This document shows, in pieces, positions 42,201 to 54,430 of a stretch of 64,000 nt of DNA; the first letter of the stretch is position 1, and the number at the start of each line of letters is the position of its first letter. The DNA is from Luscinia megarhynchos. Its lineage: Eukaryota > Chordata > Aves > Passeriformes > Turdidae. The translations under genes and the position numbers were made by a program. Below the pieces are notes generated by a model that saw only the letters and a list, made by a program, of their open reading frames with translations, made no database searches and was not told the DNA's origin. The stretch is taken from NCBI GenBank assembly GCA_034336665.1, contig JAPFBE010000013.1, forward strand, positions 18,765,056 to 18,829,055, written 5' to 3'.

Positions 42201-44211
42201 CCTATTCACTATCAACAAGTTCTTAGTGTTTTGTTTTCTCCTCATTTCTGATGCAGCTGTTCTTTTAGATTTTTCAATAACTGAACTGAATCAGTATATT
42301 CTCTTTTTTCCATCACATGCAAACACTTTATCCCATAGGATTAAAATAGGTAAGAATAGGTAAAGATGTAGATGAAAAAAAATGAAAATTGCTCTTTCAG
42401 GCAAGGGAAAAAGGTGACTATTTCCACTTGAAGTCACGTTTGATCTCTGTCCATATTTATTCCAAATCCCTTACCAAAATACTTTATGGGGTCCAGTAAG
42501 AGGCACTTGTGTTGAATTTGGTTTATTAAAATTACAACCTTTGGAAGACAGTGACAGGGAGTTCAAATAAGCTTGTCCTGTTGGTTAGTGTCTGTGTGAC
42601 TGCACAAAATGGATTAAGAGGATAAAGGAGAATAAGTTTTCCTTCTTTTAATGTTAGCAATAATTGATTGTTTAAAATGTTCTTTGTCAGTTTAACTGTT
42701 AATTAGGTCTATTATTTGACGTTTGATTAGATCACAGCCCATGGAGCTAAGAAGGTAGACTATTACTTGGCAGTCCTGGAACTGAGAGAGGATATTCACT
42801 ACTTGTCTTTTTTTTTCCTTCCTGCTTTTTCCTTTCCTTTTCAAGTTTTAAGTTAGACTACATCTTGTTTTGAACACAAAGTAGTGCAATTAATAAAGTT
42901 ATGTGAGTCAACATAAATGTAGATCTTGTTACCTGGTGAAGTACCTGAATGAGCTGGATTTTACCAACTAAACCAGGAGAATCTATATTTTTGGTGCCAA
43001 GACAACAAATTTGACAGTTACAACATCAAATATGTAAAAAAGTAAACCATTATGTATGGAAATATTTTCTGTGAGTGACACTTGCCTTGTCTTAGTTTGT
43101 GTTTTAATAGTGAAGTAGGAATTTCTGTATTCAACAGTCACATTTTATATGAACTGTACTGTGAAAGTGTTCTTCTGTAACTTTGGCAGAAGCAGCTTTA
43201 TGAATTCACTGTATTAACTTTGGTCCACTAAGTAATTTTAGTCTGAACTTTTGAAACATTTTCAGTTGTTTAAGAACCTTCTTTTTAAGTCGGTTTGGGG
43301 TTTTTAACTTCTCTTCCCTTCTCTCTATATAATTGTCTACATAATGCCTGTAATCAATCTCACAACCTTGATTTGCAAGCATTAAGTTTCTCTATTTAAG
43401 TGGGCAAAATACAATGGGACTGAATTAGCCCCTTTTCAGATGCTGTGAGATAGATATGAATGATGGATATTAATTATTTATGTTATATGTAACAATTTTC
43501 AGTAATACTTGGATTTAAAAGTTGCTTTCCAGAAAAAGAAGAAACCTCCACTCCATACTGGTAGTGATCCAGCATATTGAAAATGAGATTATAGTCAGCA
43601 GGGGAGTTCTTGTGCAGAAGTTCTCACCATTTCCACCGCCTTGTTTTTGATTGGTTCATGTTGCTTTTTCAGGGTGGTGCTCCTTGACAGAATTGGGCAA
43701 TTTCTGTAGAAATGTTTCCTGGTTTCATAATCTGCTAGTATTCATCACTTTATTGATCTAAACTGCTGGAAAGTAATGCCTTGGTTTATTTTTTTGTTTG
43801 AAGTAGGGGCAATGTGTGATGGGATCTCTAAATAAGGAATGTATTATACAAACAACAGATATTACTGGTCTTCCTTTGAGAATGTTTTCAGACTAATTTT
43901 GATGGGAACACCTTTCACCAGATGGATATAGAAGATTCTGAGAAATTATTAGAGGTTTCTTGACTAGCAAACTCATGATTCAATTGACTTGTTCTGGCAC
44001 ATGTCAGAATCACAGGAACTGCTTGGACAATGAGCTTACAATTTGTGGTTAGAACCTCACAGTGGGTGTGAGTAAGGAGACTGCCTTTTGCTCTTTGTAC
44101 AGTACTCCTAATGTCAGGATCTCTATGGCAGGGTATATATACATGTGGAATAAACCTGGGTTTTTCTAATATTATCTGACTATAAAGAGCCAGAAAGAAC
44201 AAGAACAGTGG

Positions 44212-44243
<32 letters not shown>

Positions 44244-44265
44244 CATCATCATCATCATTATCATT
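44212..44265 (+). repeat. (ATT)10(ATC)5 microsatellite near exon 5 acceptor
   Basis: 18 perfect trinucleotides: ten ATT, five ATC, then ATT ATC ATT. It ends 59 nt before exon 5. Confidence 0.97.
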
Positions 44266-44324
44266 GCCTCTAAAAAAATAGTGAGCTCCTTTGTGAAGAT
44301 CTATTTTTTTTTTCCCCCAATCAG

Positions 44325-44506
44325 GTTCTATACAGTTCGCTACAGAGAAAAAGGTAAAGACAAGAAATGGGTTTTTCAGCTCTGCCCAGCTACAGAGACA
44401 GTGATTGACAATCTAAAGCCAAACACACCTTATGAATTTGGAGTTAAAGACAATGCCGAGGATAGTATTTGGAGCAAGACTTTGAATCATAAGACAGTTC
44501 TCTCTA
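44325..44506 (+). CDS. ABI3BP: ABI3BP exon 5: fibronectin III domain, second half
   Basis: Encodes the last base of R154, residues 155-214 and the first base of codon 215. The acceptor is TTTCCCCCAATCAG and the donor CTA|GTAAGT, phase 2 in and phase 1 out. FN3 hallmarks are visible: FYTVRYREK (strand C, with Y160), ATETVIDNLKPNTPYEF (the L184...Y190...F192 tyrosine-corner pattern), and strand G near IWSKTLNHKTV. C174 (QLCPA) may pair with C150 from exon 4, which is inference. The N-T-P triplet at N187 is not a usable sequon because of the proline. An ATT/ATC microsatellite ends 59 nt before this exon. Highly conserved against mammalian ABI3BP. Confidence 0.96.
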
Positions 44507-47465
44507 GTAAGTATTTAACAATAATTAATCAAATAGTTGCTGATTTGACAGTATATTTTGTCCTCTATTATGGTATTACTTAGAGTAAGCTACTGATCAA
44601 GTTTTTCTTGATTAAATGCTATCCATCATGCCCCTAAAAATTCTTTTAGAAATTGCTGAAACTAGAAATATTTTGATTTTGAAAAACTGCCACCTAGTCT
44701 TCTGAAAGGTTCTCTTGTGATTGCAAATAGAGGATCTGCTGCAGGTTGGTAGAATTCTAATGGTGTTTAGTACAGATACACATCAAGTGTTGAGTATGAA
44801 TATTTATACTTAGGACTGGATTCTAAGCTTTTCCTTAGGCCATGAATAATAAGATGATCAAGTAATGAACTAATCCATCAACCATCATCCAACAATTCAT
44901 TTCTTCAATCAATTAATATGAGTGATTGAAATTATTAGCATTGTTTGAATCTTCTTTTACACCTGCCTTTACATTGAAACTGGTTTTCAAGCTAGACAGG
45001 GTTGTCCTGCCTCAATGGGCCCTTTATGACTCCACTCAAAAGTTGAATTTGAAGCTGAATTTCAATCAAAGTATTATATGGATCATGTCTGAAGCATGCA
45101 GTGTCGGATATCCTTTTGTTTGTGTTTTCCTGGAGGCAGTATATGACACCTCTGGCTGGCTCTCAGTCACATTTTAAGGTTCTCCTCTGAGGTCCCAAGA
45201 TAATGTAGGAAAAGTGATGTCAAATTAGCCCTTATAAAAGCATGTACTGCTGAAAGAGTCACTTGTGCCAGTAGAGGAAATAGGCATCAAAAGAGCAGAG
45301 TTTTCCTCCTTTTAATGAGAAGAAGAGAGGACTTAACAGAGCTTATCCAAATTTGATTTATTTTCCTCAAGCATTTGTATAAGGGTATTTTGAAACATGA
45401 TATTGGTCAGAAGGTGCTGCAAGCTCCTATGTTTAGTATTCATAGCTTGACTCTAAATGTAAAGAATGGCAATTCTCATCAGAGAGTCTTATTCATATAA
45501 GATGTCCAGGTGAAATTTAATTTGGACTTCAGCTTTGACTTTTAGGTGGGTTACAGAGCTCACATACTTGAGCATAAAGGAGGGGAGCAGTATGGTGGCT
45601 TGTAACACTGGGAAAACCTTCATACTCCCTAATAAAGAGCTTTACTGGCCTTCATTATAAAGTACAAAGCCTTGAAGCACCTGCCAAGTGCCCATAGAGT
45701 TGTTTTAGCAGTCCAGAATAATGCCATTGCTATACCATGAGATGAAAGAGGATAATGGTGGTAGCCTTTTCCCATACCTGATTCACAAAAAGCTCTGCTT
45801 TGCAGCCTTACAGATATCTTACCAAGTAGTTTTTTGGGTTGTTTTTTTTTGTATTTCAAACATCTTGAAGTCATCCGTAGAGCAAGTGGTGAAATATATT
45901 TCAGCACTTAGGATGAGAGAGTGATGAGTGCAAAATGTTTATAGTTTTATTACTTGTTCAAGACTGATGAAAACATCACCAAATTTTCTTTTTCTTCTAT
46001 ATAATGTATTTCTAAATGGTTTTTCTTACAGACAGTTTACATTTTTAGTAGGTTAGGAAGAATCATTCTTATGAGTTTATGGAGACCCACTGCCTTTGAA
46101 AGTTGAAAGATTTATTTCTTGTAAGAGTTCATATTCTATTTGTATAAGATTTCTTTTGTCTACAATGTAGACTTATGTATTCAGTGGATGCTTCTGCAGC
46201 AGCTAAATCCAGGGAGCTTGTGATTACCTGTGTGTCTACATTCTGGTCTGTTGATAAAGAATCCTATAATCAGGAAATTGTCAGTACTATCAAGTTCAAG
46301 CCATTCATATTTTTAGTGTATAGCAGGTGGATACAGAAAATGTGGGCAGTAAACAGATTGTATATTTATAATAAATGTATAACCAGATGCCTGTAAAATT
46401 TATCAATCAGCACAAACAGACACTTCTTTTCTGTGCTAATTTCCTGTTCTATATCACCTGAAGTTCTTCTCACATAGGAGAAGCATCTCAACCTAAACCA
46501 AATATCCTTAACTGTAAATGTTCTTTGTCCCACTGAAGAACATATCAATTACTAGAAACTGAAAGTTCTTTTGCATGTTCCTGGATTTGTTGAATCCACA
46601 GGCCAAATTTTTGTTATACACTAAAGATGTTGGAGGGACTGGAAGGAGAATCTGCTTTTAATTCATGATTTGAGAACACATGAAAGTCGTGGCAAAAGTT
46701 CAGCATTTATTTAACTGATTTTTTTTCTGAAGAGACGAATGTAGCTTATTTCAGACCATCTTGCCATGATTTTCTCATGAAGCCAGTGTGAAAATTCTGA
46801 CAGCTTTGCCTTGAATTCTGGCCAATACTAAGTCCTGTTCTTTAGAAGTATCAAGCACTTTGAAAGACTTTTTTCCAACTTAAATGCATCTCAATTGATA
46901 TTTCTTTAGTGTTCAAAAATTTTTTCTGCTTCTCATCTGTTTTGGATGTAATTTGAAAAAATATGATGACATGTAGCTTGACTCTTGTTTGCACACTCAT
47001 TGTTGCAAAGGCAGCAGTATAAAGTGTAAAGTATAAAGTGGAAGATACAGAGAAAGTTTGAAGCATCATGCTAGACCAGAATAGGTGTTCAACAGAGCTG
47101 TTTCTTGGCTTACTCAACAGCTGCATCACAAGAAACTTTTAATATTTAAAGCAAAGAGGAAAACCTAAGAGAAAAAATTCAGAGTTTAAATTGGAGATTT
47201 GTTCATACACTGAGATAAATAAACCATAAACAGAACAAGAAGAATACATTTCAGTAATTGCTGTCAAAATGGGAAAAGAAGGCCTTGCAGGTGTATTAAT
47301 GGATCTGGAGACACAGGACAAAAATATTTTCTATGATTTGTTTTTATACAAGCTTTTAATTAAGCCTCCTAATTTTCCTAGCTGATGAAAAAGGTGAATA
47401 CAATTAGTTTGCTTTGCTTTGGACAAAACAAAAAATTAATTCTGTGTATTTATTTATCAAAACAG
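44507..47465 (+). other. ABI3BP intron 5 (2,959 nt)
   Basis: GTAAGT to TCAAAACAG. Unique AT-rich sequence. No gene, mobile element or notable repeat recognised. Confidence 0.85.
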
Positions 47466-47527
47466 GTAAAAAAGTAAATGGACAACTCCAAAATATGTAC
47501 AAGTTGGTACCTAATTCCCAAACACAG
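47466..47527 (+). CDS. ABI3BP: ABI3BP exon 6: linker after FN3 domain
   Basis: Encodes the last two bases of S215 and residues 216-235, ending in phase 0. The acceptor is TCAAAACAG and the donor CAG|GTATGC. The peptide opens SKKVNGQLQ, a clear match to the mammalian segment directly after FN3, then diverges (NMYKLVPNSQTQ). No domain is expected here. It is a polar, flexible connector. Because the exon goes from phase 1 to phase 0, it cannot be skipped alone without breaking the frame, but skipping exons 6 and 7 together would preserve it. Confidence 0.9.
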
Positions 47528-50500
47528 GTATGCAAAATAGTCTCTTTTTTTACCTGATTCATGTTTCATATGATCAAATTTTTTATTCTCTGTTAGCTTT
47601 CAGTGAGAAAGAATTACAAACTGCCCTTATAGAAAACAATCTGTTGAATGCACTATATGGAAAATGTTTAAATGTGTTGATGGGCAAAATAATTGAGAAC
47701 TGTAACTGAGATGATTACATACATTTACTCCAGCCAATCAAAAATGAATCTAACGGTTTCCATGTGTAGATTCCAAACCTAAAAGTTTCTTATTCCTTTG
47801 TAGTAGTCAGGTTTGTTAACCTGTGATATTTGTTGTGATCAGTTAACTTTGGGATAACTTGATGATGTGATTTTATAGACTAATTTTGTATATACTCAGG
47901 TCTTCTAAATTAGTCATCCCACTGAACTCACTGATAGTTCCCATATGGGAGGCAAGTTGGAAGAGGAAGTTGGAAAGGGAAATTTAATCATGTAGGCTTT
48001 CCTTTAAATCCTTTTATGTGGCATGGTAGAATTTTTACCATTTCATTTTAAAAAACTGATGATTTTTATAAATAAATGAAGAGTTTTTTTCTTTCCCTCA
48101 CCAGACTTTTTCCATAAACATTCTCAAACAAGCATGGATGGATTTAATTTGTTTATGGATTCCTATACTCAGATACTTTTTTTCTTCTAAGAGCTGAAGC
48201 AGAAATGAAGGCTCCCTAGATCAAACCAGCTAGTGGGTTTTAATACAATGAAAAATAGACATTTTAGTCATAACTTCTGAGCTTTACCAATTCTACTATG
48301 AGATTAAATCAGTTTCTCTGTATTTCCTTTCATTGTTTTTTTCATCAAAGTGCAAGTTTCAGCATCTAATCTTCTGAAGGATTTTTTTTGTTGTTCTGCT
48401 TCTTTTTAGGTTCCTATCCCAGTGACAGGCTAGGGATAACTTCCCAAGAAAAATTGTATAAATCCTTCTTATTTTAGAGATTTTAGAGGGTTTACTCATG
48501 TGTGTTAATTATTAAATAGAATAACCCATTCTTCACAATTGTCTTGTCTCAAAATTTTCCAAATGTTTTCATAATAGGAAATGGTAATGTATGGTTTCCC
48601 CTTTTTTGGGGTGATATTTCAGAATATTATAAGTGGTCTGTAATTAGCAGACCTGGAATTCCTTTAGGAATCAAACCATAATTCATTAAATTCATTTTTT
48701 TTCTAGGATTAATTAGTTATGCACAGAATCATAGAATCAATGAGGTTGGAAAAATCTTTAAGTTCCTCAAGTCCAGCTGCTAACTCAGTACCATCACCAT
48801 GTTTACTATTAAACAATGTCCTCAAGTACTGTACCCATAGATTTTTTTAACACTTCCAGGTATGATGACTCCATCATTTCCCTGGGCAGTCATTTCCAAT
48901 GCTTGACACCCCTTTCTGTGAAAATGAGTTTTTCTAATATCTAATCTAAACCTGCCCACTTGAGGCCATGTCCATTCAGTTAGGGCAGTAATACTTATTG
49001 CATTACATTCAGAGTTAGATCAGTATAATGTTTACGTTATTGGAAATGCACTTATGTCTTGCATCCATGAGAAAATGTTTTGTTTGTGAGTACTATGAGT
49101 CCAGTTGGTTAGATATTCAGGAGGGTGCTCATCTGAATATGTTGGTGAGGTCAACTTTACTATTCTTCCCCTTGGTCCCATGAGTGTCTTAAAAGTTTCA
49201 CAGCCCAAGACCAGGTAATTCATTCTGGGATATGGAGTGCAAGCTGAGTCTTTTGCTTCTCTTAGCAAACCCTGTGTGCCAGAACCTTGACTGCTATGCT
49301 GCTTCTGTGCAAGTAGGGTGTCTATTTATGCAGGAGAACTCCTGAGAAAGTGAGCTAAAACAGTTCTCCAAATATTTGCACAGCTCAAGTATGAGAGGAG
49401 GACTAGAGCCAACATCTAGTGCTTTTTGTGATCTTCACAGGGCTCAGCTCCAGAGCAGTATTGCTTTATCACCCTCTGCAGAAATACCATGAAAACATAC
49501 CATAGATTACTCTAAAATTTCTCTTATCATTCTTGCTTTAGTGGTGCAAAAAGCCAAAAAGCAGATAGTTTGCATTGCTCCTTCAGTTTCCACAGCATTA
49601 GGTGGGGTATGTTTCAGTGGGGATCAGATCATTGATGCAAAGCCAGAATGAGTGTTATGTAGGCCAAATTTATTTGTTTGTGCTTTATTTTACTCCAAAG
49701 ACACAACTGACTCATATCAACATGGTCCTAACTCTTCTCTGTATGGATATTTTTAAAGGCTGTTTATTAAAACAACGTTACCAACCCATCTAGTCATTCT
49801 GCCCTTTCGACATCAGTCACATATCATCTTGTGTTTCTTTTGGCAGTTTCATCCTTTAAGTTTGTCTCAGCCTCTGGGGCTGTGTGAGCAGCAACTAATG
49901 AGAGAGTGGAAGAAAAGGACTGCTCTAGAAATGGTCATTCTTCTTTTCTTCATAAACAATGGGTAGTGGTAGGACAGAGAAAATGCAGTAGAAATTTATT
50001 GCCTGCTCTGTCTGGTTAAGTTCCTCTAATTTCAGAATGTCGGCCTGGAAGGTGGGATCCTCCCCAATTTTTCCAGCCAAAAAGGACTCTCAGCTTCAAC
50101 CATTTGTTAAACTCTAGAAGGAAACATTCCTGCTCTTCCAAACCTTATTCAGTGCAGACTGACCATGATCCTTCCTTGAGGAGTCTCTTTACGTGCATGC
50201 CAGTTAGTTTTGGCTTTTTGAAGGATCAGAATACAACACAGGAAAGAAAGAGCAAGTGTCCCTTAAAGTAATGTGGCCATTCACTGTTTCACAGAACATT
50301 TGAGATTTGCAGTCCTGTAAGAATGTGCTGTATGCATATGGTAAGAAGTGAGATGCCTGACCTATGGTATAATTTACCTTGCTAATTTTCCTCTGAAAAT
50401 AAGGAATACCTTATTTGCCATCTTCTTTCATGATGGCAGCAGTAGTTTTAACAACTAATGTTCCTAATACCTATATGCTTTATAATCCCTGTCTGAAAAA

Positions 50501-52441
50501 TGTGGTTGATAGTGCCATTCCTACAGATGATGGGACCAATGCTTCCAGAATAGTTTGTGTAAAAGTATTGAGTATTACTAGACCTAGGAGTATCTAATGA
50601 GTCACTTTGTGGAAACTGAGAAGACAGCTTTGACAACGTGGGTAGGTTTCAAGTGCAGCAGTTACGGATTTGTGCAGGGTGAGCAGTCTAATTAGAGCAG
50701 TTGGGGAAGCACAGATTTCATGTCAATTATTCATTCCTGACTGAAAGTCTACATTTTTAATGTATTTAAATATATTTGGAATTTTTATATTGCTATCATT
50801 GTAGCCATTCCATTTTTATTCAACAAAGAAAGAATGCTCTTGTCAGTATAAGAACTGTTTACTAGTAAAAAAGGCTGATAGTAATTATGATTAGAAGTTC
50901 CACAGTAGAGGTTACACAAGTACTCACTACAACTTCAGAGCTGTTTATTTGATTGTAAGGCTTCTGAGGAAAATAAAATAAAATTAACACCTTCTTCTAA
51001 CAAATGCATTCCATCCCATTTGTTAATCACATGATTAGAAGGGCTACTTCAAAAGCAGATCATCTGCAACACAGTTTTTTTGCTAGAAAACAAAATGGAA
51101 ATGGAAAAAAGGAAAAATAAAGAAGGAAGATTATTTGTTTCCTCATAATGACAATGACTGACTTAAATTAAGACCATGTTCACACCAATGCAAAACTGCA
51201 ATTAGGTAGCAGACAGTAACGGCTTTCATAGAATAAGTTGCCTCCATCCATTTCCCCAAGGAAAGGTCCATCTTACTTGTGGAGATTGACCTCCTTCTAT
51301 CTTCTTAAATGTTAGTATGTGTTTAATGGGTACCCAACATTGTTTTAAAAGCTTTTCAGAAGTATTTAGGATAGAACAAAAATAGCGATGCTTAGGTAAA
51401 TGAGCAGCACTTTGTCATCAAATGCTGACTTTTCATGTAAGTGTTCTTCCACATGAAGTAGACCAGATGTCATAAAGTGCAAAATTAACATTATCTGATT
51501 CTGATTTGAGCAGAATGTATTTAGCATGAAAGGTGATGTTGGAGATATTTTCTTTGTTGTAACTCAAATATAACTTTAAAAATCCCCTTTTAATGTATTT
51601 AGCATTTTTATGTTGTTAGCATTACAGTCTACCTTCTCTCATTACTTGAGTGTATTATTAAGCTCTCAGAATTTGTTCATAGTTCTTACCTTTGTTATCA
51701 GCTGTTTTCTTTTTATAACTGTGGGGTCCATTAATGTATACTTTTTTTTTCTTTTTCTGTGTGTGCTATTAATATAATTGGATATTCACATTTAGGCAAG
51801 ATATAATCTGGGTCAAAGAGAAATGGACAGCATAAAAGTCCAAGTATTTAGCATAAAAATGTAAGAATCATGTGAGTGACTGACCACTTACGCTTTGGAA
51901 ACAATTCCACTAAATAAAATTATTCTGAGTTAATCTACTTTAATCAGGCTATGCACCCAAGAGTGCTGATGGTTTACAAATGTGCAAGTGGTTCTGGAAT
52001 AGTTTATGTTCTAAATATAGTATTCCTGAGAATATATTTGTTTCCTGTGCCCAAATTGTAATTGCATATGTTTCAGATGTTTTACTGTAGTTAAATTTCA
52101 GCTTTTCTTAACATTCTGGACTACTCCCCAGTGAGTGGTCCAGAGATACTTAAGAGAAAAAAAGAATTTGGGTTTCCAAAGATGTCAAATGCTGTGTTTT
52201 TATTAAGCAAAAAATCTGAAGCTCCTAGAAGGGGATCAAAATGCAATATTACCACATTAGCTTGCGGGAACTGAAGCAATAGCTCAACCAGCAAGGACCA
52301 GGGCCAGAGCCATATCCAGTGTTAACTTGGGATAGATGTGGTATTGGATTAGAACCCTCTATTTTTATTTCTCATTTCAATAACTATTATGAAAATTATT
52401 CTAAGGTGCTATTTTATCTTTTTTTTTTCCTCTTTTTTCAG
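47528..52441 (+). other. ABI3BP intron 6 (4,914 nt)
   Basis: GTATGC to TCTTTTTTCAG, phase 0. Contains one antisense CR1 fragment (48722-48972). The rest is unique AT-rich DNA without recognised content. Confidence 0.85.
48722..48972 (-). mobile_element. CR1-type LINE 3'-end fragment, antisense
   Basis: Read on the + strand it opens CACAGAATCATAGAATCAAT then GAGGTTGGAAAAATCTTTAA. It continues with AGTCCAGCTGCTAAC, AACACTTCCAGGTATGATGA, TCCCTGGGCAGTCATTTCCA, AATATCTAATCTAAACCTGC and TTGAGGCCATGTCC. This is the inverse of the CR1 3' region, about 250 nt and 5'-truncated. Confidence 0.9.
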
Positions 52442-52493
52442 ATTATACTGAGTGATAATAAGAAGTTGGTCCCTGTCACAATAATCAAACAAA
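52442..52493 (+). CDS. ABI3BP: ABI3BP exon 7: linker
   Basis: Encodes residues 236-252 and the first base of codon 253. The acceptor is a very strong tract, TTTTTTTTTCC then TCTTTTTTCAG, and the donor is AAA|GTAAGT; phase 0 in, phase 1 out. The peptide IILSDNKKLVPVTIIKQ ends in a block closely matching mammalian RKLIPITIIKQ, which supports the call although the exon is only 52 nt. It likely continues a short structured or membrane-proximal-like hydrophobic strand after the linker; its role is unknown. Confidence 0.9.
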
Positions 52494-52855
52494 GTAAGTT
52501 TGTGTATTTTTAAAAACTTATTCTTATACTCTGAAAGAGTAACTTGAAAGTGTCAGGGCAATGGGATGTCCTGCAGCTGAGGGCCCTACAATAACATAAA
52601 CATAGAATGTCAGTATCACAAAAATTGCTATGCCAGGGAAAAGGGGGGCACAATTAGGAGACAGTGTAGAAGAAACACAGTTTGCAGTCTCTTAAACTGG
52701 ATGTAAACACAGAGAAGATTAGGATGGTGTCCTCATATGCAAATATTGAGGAAAGGTTTTTAGAATGCTGAGATTTGTTTCAGGTGTGGTTTTGTTTCTT
52801 ATTCCCGTGGGGGTTTTTTAAATTAGCTTCTAATATCTCTGTGTTGTCTCCACAG
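52494..52855 (+). other. ABI3BP intron 7 (362 nt)
   Basis: GTAAGT to TGTCTCCACAG, phase 1. Short intron, nothing further recognised. Confidence 0.88.
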
Positions 52856-52918
52856 TTATTCAAAATCGGACGCAGGCAAAAGCACCAGATAGTTCTTCTC
52901 TCCCAGGAGCAATATTAG
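52856..52918 (+). CDS. ABI3BP: ABI3BP exon 8: stalk, sequon N256
   Basis: Encodes the last two bases of I253, residues 254-273 and the first base of codon 274. The acceptor is TGTCTCCACAG and the donor TAG|GTGACT, phase 1 out (split ATT at entry, also phase 1). The peptide IIQNRTQAKAPDSSSLPGAIL keeps the IQN-x-T sequon (N256) at the place of mammalian IQNVT, and ends with a hydrophobic strand that continues into exon 9. At 63 nt it is the first of a run of symmetric phase-1 exons. Confidence 0.88.
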   Translation, partial: LFKIGRRQKHQIVLLSQEQY

Positions 52919-53938
52919 GTGACTGGAAGATATTTTTATTATTTCTCTTAACCCCTGATTGAAACCTAGAATTGTGCAAATGCTTTTAATTTTCTTGATC
53001 TTAATAGTTTTTCCTTGCATATCAAGGGGCATTTTGTAGCTGGTGAAGACATAATTTGTTGCATTTTATGGTGGTACAGGTGGTTCAAGAATGTTGTAGC
53101 TTAAGTGAAATAGAATAATTTTCTTTTCATTGAATTTAAAAGAAGACTGTCACTGTTTAAGTCAAAGAATTGTTTCATACTTCAAATGTAGTCTATGGCA
53201 AAGATCTTGTTGAGATGAGGGATTGTTCTTACTGGGCTTTTAAGGTAGCACAAGTAACATCACATCTACAGTCACAAACCTGATATATTAAACTACAGAA
53301 ATCTTGCAATTAGAATTTGATGTTAGATCTTGGAGCATCGCTGTTTCTCTCTAAGCCATTCAGTTTCATGCTTTATGTTCTTGTTTCACCTATAAGAATC
53401 ATGCAATATTGGCTTAGAACTTAAATCCAGGGGAAATTCTGTCATACACATTCTGTCTGCACAGTGTGGTCTGCCTGAAATTGCCATGAAAGGCTCACCT
53501 CATCATGTACCTTATGACCAGTTTATTTCTGGATTTATTGTTGAGTCCTTTATATATGGAAATATTTTCTATGGCTGTATAGATTTGGCTCAAGTTTTCT
53601 TTGCATGAGTTTCTGTGTATTGATGTGAGTCAAACACACACATGCCAACCCAGTCTGGTGCTGAGCCTGCTTGGCCCATCAGTATTCCAGGTTTGTGTGT
53701 TCCAGTGTGGAATGATTTCCCACTCTGATAAATCATGAAATGGTGGTGCTGGAAGGAGTGGTATAAAAGGGAAATAGCACGAAATGGGAGAGATAATTAT
53801 GGAATAGAACAAAGGCGCTTCCCAGATATTCACACTAAACCACTAAAGTGGTTCAGTAGTAGTTGCTCACATATCTCAGAGAGCAGACTGTGTGCTTTCA
53901 TGTCTTCTGGAATTAATGGCATTCATCTTTCTCTGTAG
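52919..53938 (+). other. ABI3BP intron 8 (1,020 nt)
   Basis: GTGACT to TCTCTGTAG, phase 1. No repeat or other feature recognised. Confidence 0.88.
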
Positions 53939-54034
53939 TGCACCTTATTGTTCCAGGTCTCAATGAAAGTCAGCAGAAACTTCCTCCTCTCCTGACAATA
54001 GATGACATACCTCAAGCATCCAGGAAAAAACTGG
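53939..54034 (+). CDS. ABI3BP: ABI3BP exon 9: stalk, VHLIVPGLNES block
   Basis: Encodes the end of V274, residues 275-305 and the first base of codon 306. The acceptor is CTTTCTCTGTAG and the donor TGG|GTGAGC, phase 1 to 1, 96 nt. It begins VHLIVPGLNES, with a sequon at N282, matching mammalian VHLIIPGLNET. It continues through KLPPLL and an acidic stretch (IDDIP) to ASRKKL. The amino end resembles the continuing hydrophobic strand of exon 8, and the rest looks disordered. Confidence 0.92.
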
Positions 54035-54352
54035 GTGAGCAGAAATTCTAGATGAATGAAAAATGCTGAAAACCATTTTGCACTGTGAAAATAATGATTC
54101 CTAAGCCATTAAATCCTTGCTGTTGATTGTATTTTTAAAGTTTATTTTAGTAAACAAAACAAATAATGCATGTGTTTAACATAGTTTGTAGTGATTGTAC
54201 AGTGGAAGTCCAGTGAGGTCCTAAAGGAGCTCAGCCATCCACATTTATCCATGTTGGCTTACTCAGTCAAACTAAAGTGGGACAGAAGTAAATCTGTGGT
54301 AAAAGAGAGCAGATATATCTTTGTAATTACTCTCTAATGTCTGTTCTTTTAG
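54035..54352 (+). other. ABI3BP intron 9 (318 nt)
   Basis: GTGAGC to CTGTTCTTTTAG, phase 1. Shortest intron in the window; nothing else seen. Confidence 0.88.
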
Positions 54353-54430
54353 CTAAGAATGAAACTGGAGTATGGCCTGCTGAATCCAAAACACCAGAAG
54401 TTCAAGAAATCTCCCCACAGTCCCTTCCAG
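54353..54430 (+). CDS. ABI3BP: ABI3BP exon 10: start of repetitive stalk (AESKTPEV)
   Basis: Encodes the end of A306, residues 307-331 and the first base of codon 332. The acceptor is CTGTTCTTTTAG and the donor CAG|GTAATG, phase 1 to 1, 78 nt. It starts AKNET (sequon N308) and contains PAESKTPEVQEIS, a close match to the mammalian LAKNET...PAESKTPEVEKIS block. It is the first of six similar-sized exons rich in Pro, Ser, Thr, Lys and Glu. The donor lacks the usual G at +5. Confidence 0.93.

Larger units (their letters stand above)
35288..44324 (+). other. ABI3BP intron 4 (9,037 nt), splits the FN3 domain
   Basis: GTAACA to CCCCCAATCAG. Phase 2. Contains a T/G-rich tract (36123-36218) and an ATT/ATC microsatellite (44212-44265) close to the 3' splice site. 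No gene or clear mobile element seen. Confidence 0.85.

Noticed and set aside
53725..53770. AATCATGAAATGGTGG resembling an antisense CR1 end, and TATAAAAGG resembling a TATA box
   Set aside because: Both are isolated short matches inside intron 8 with no supporting context.
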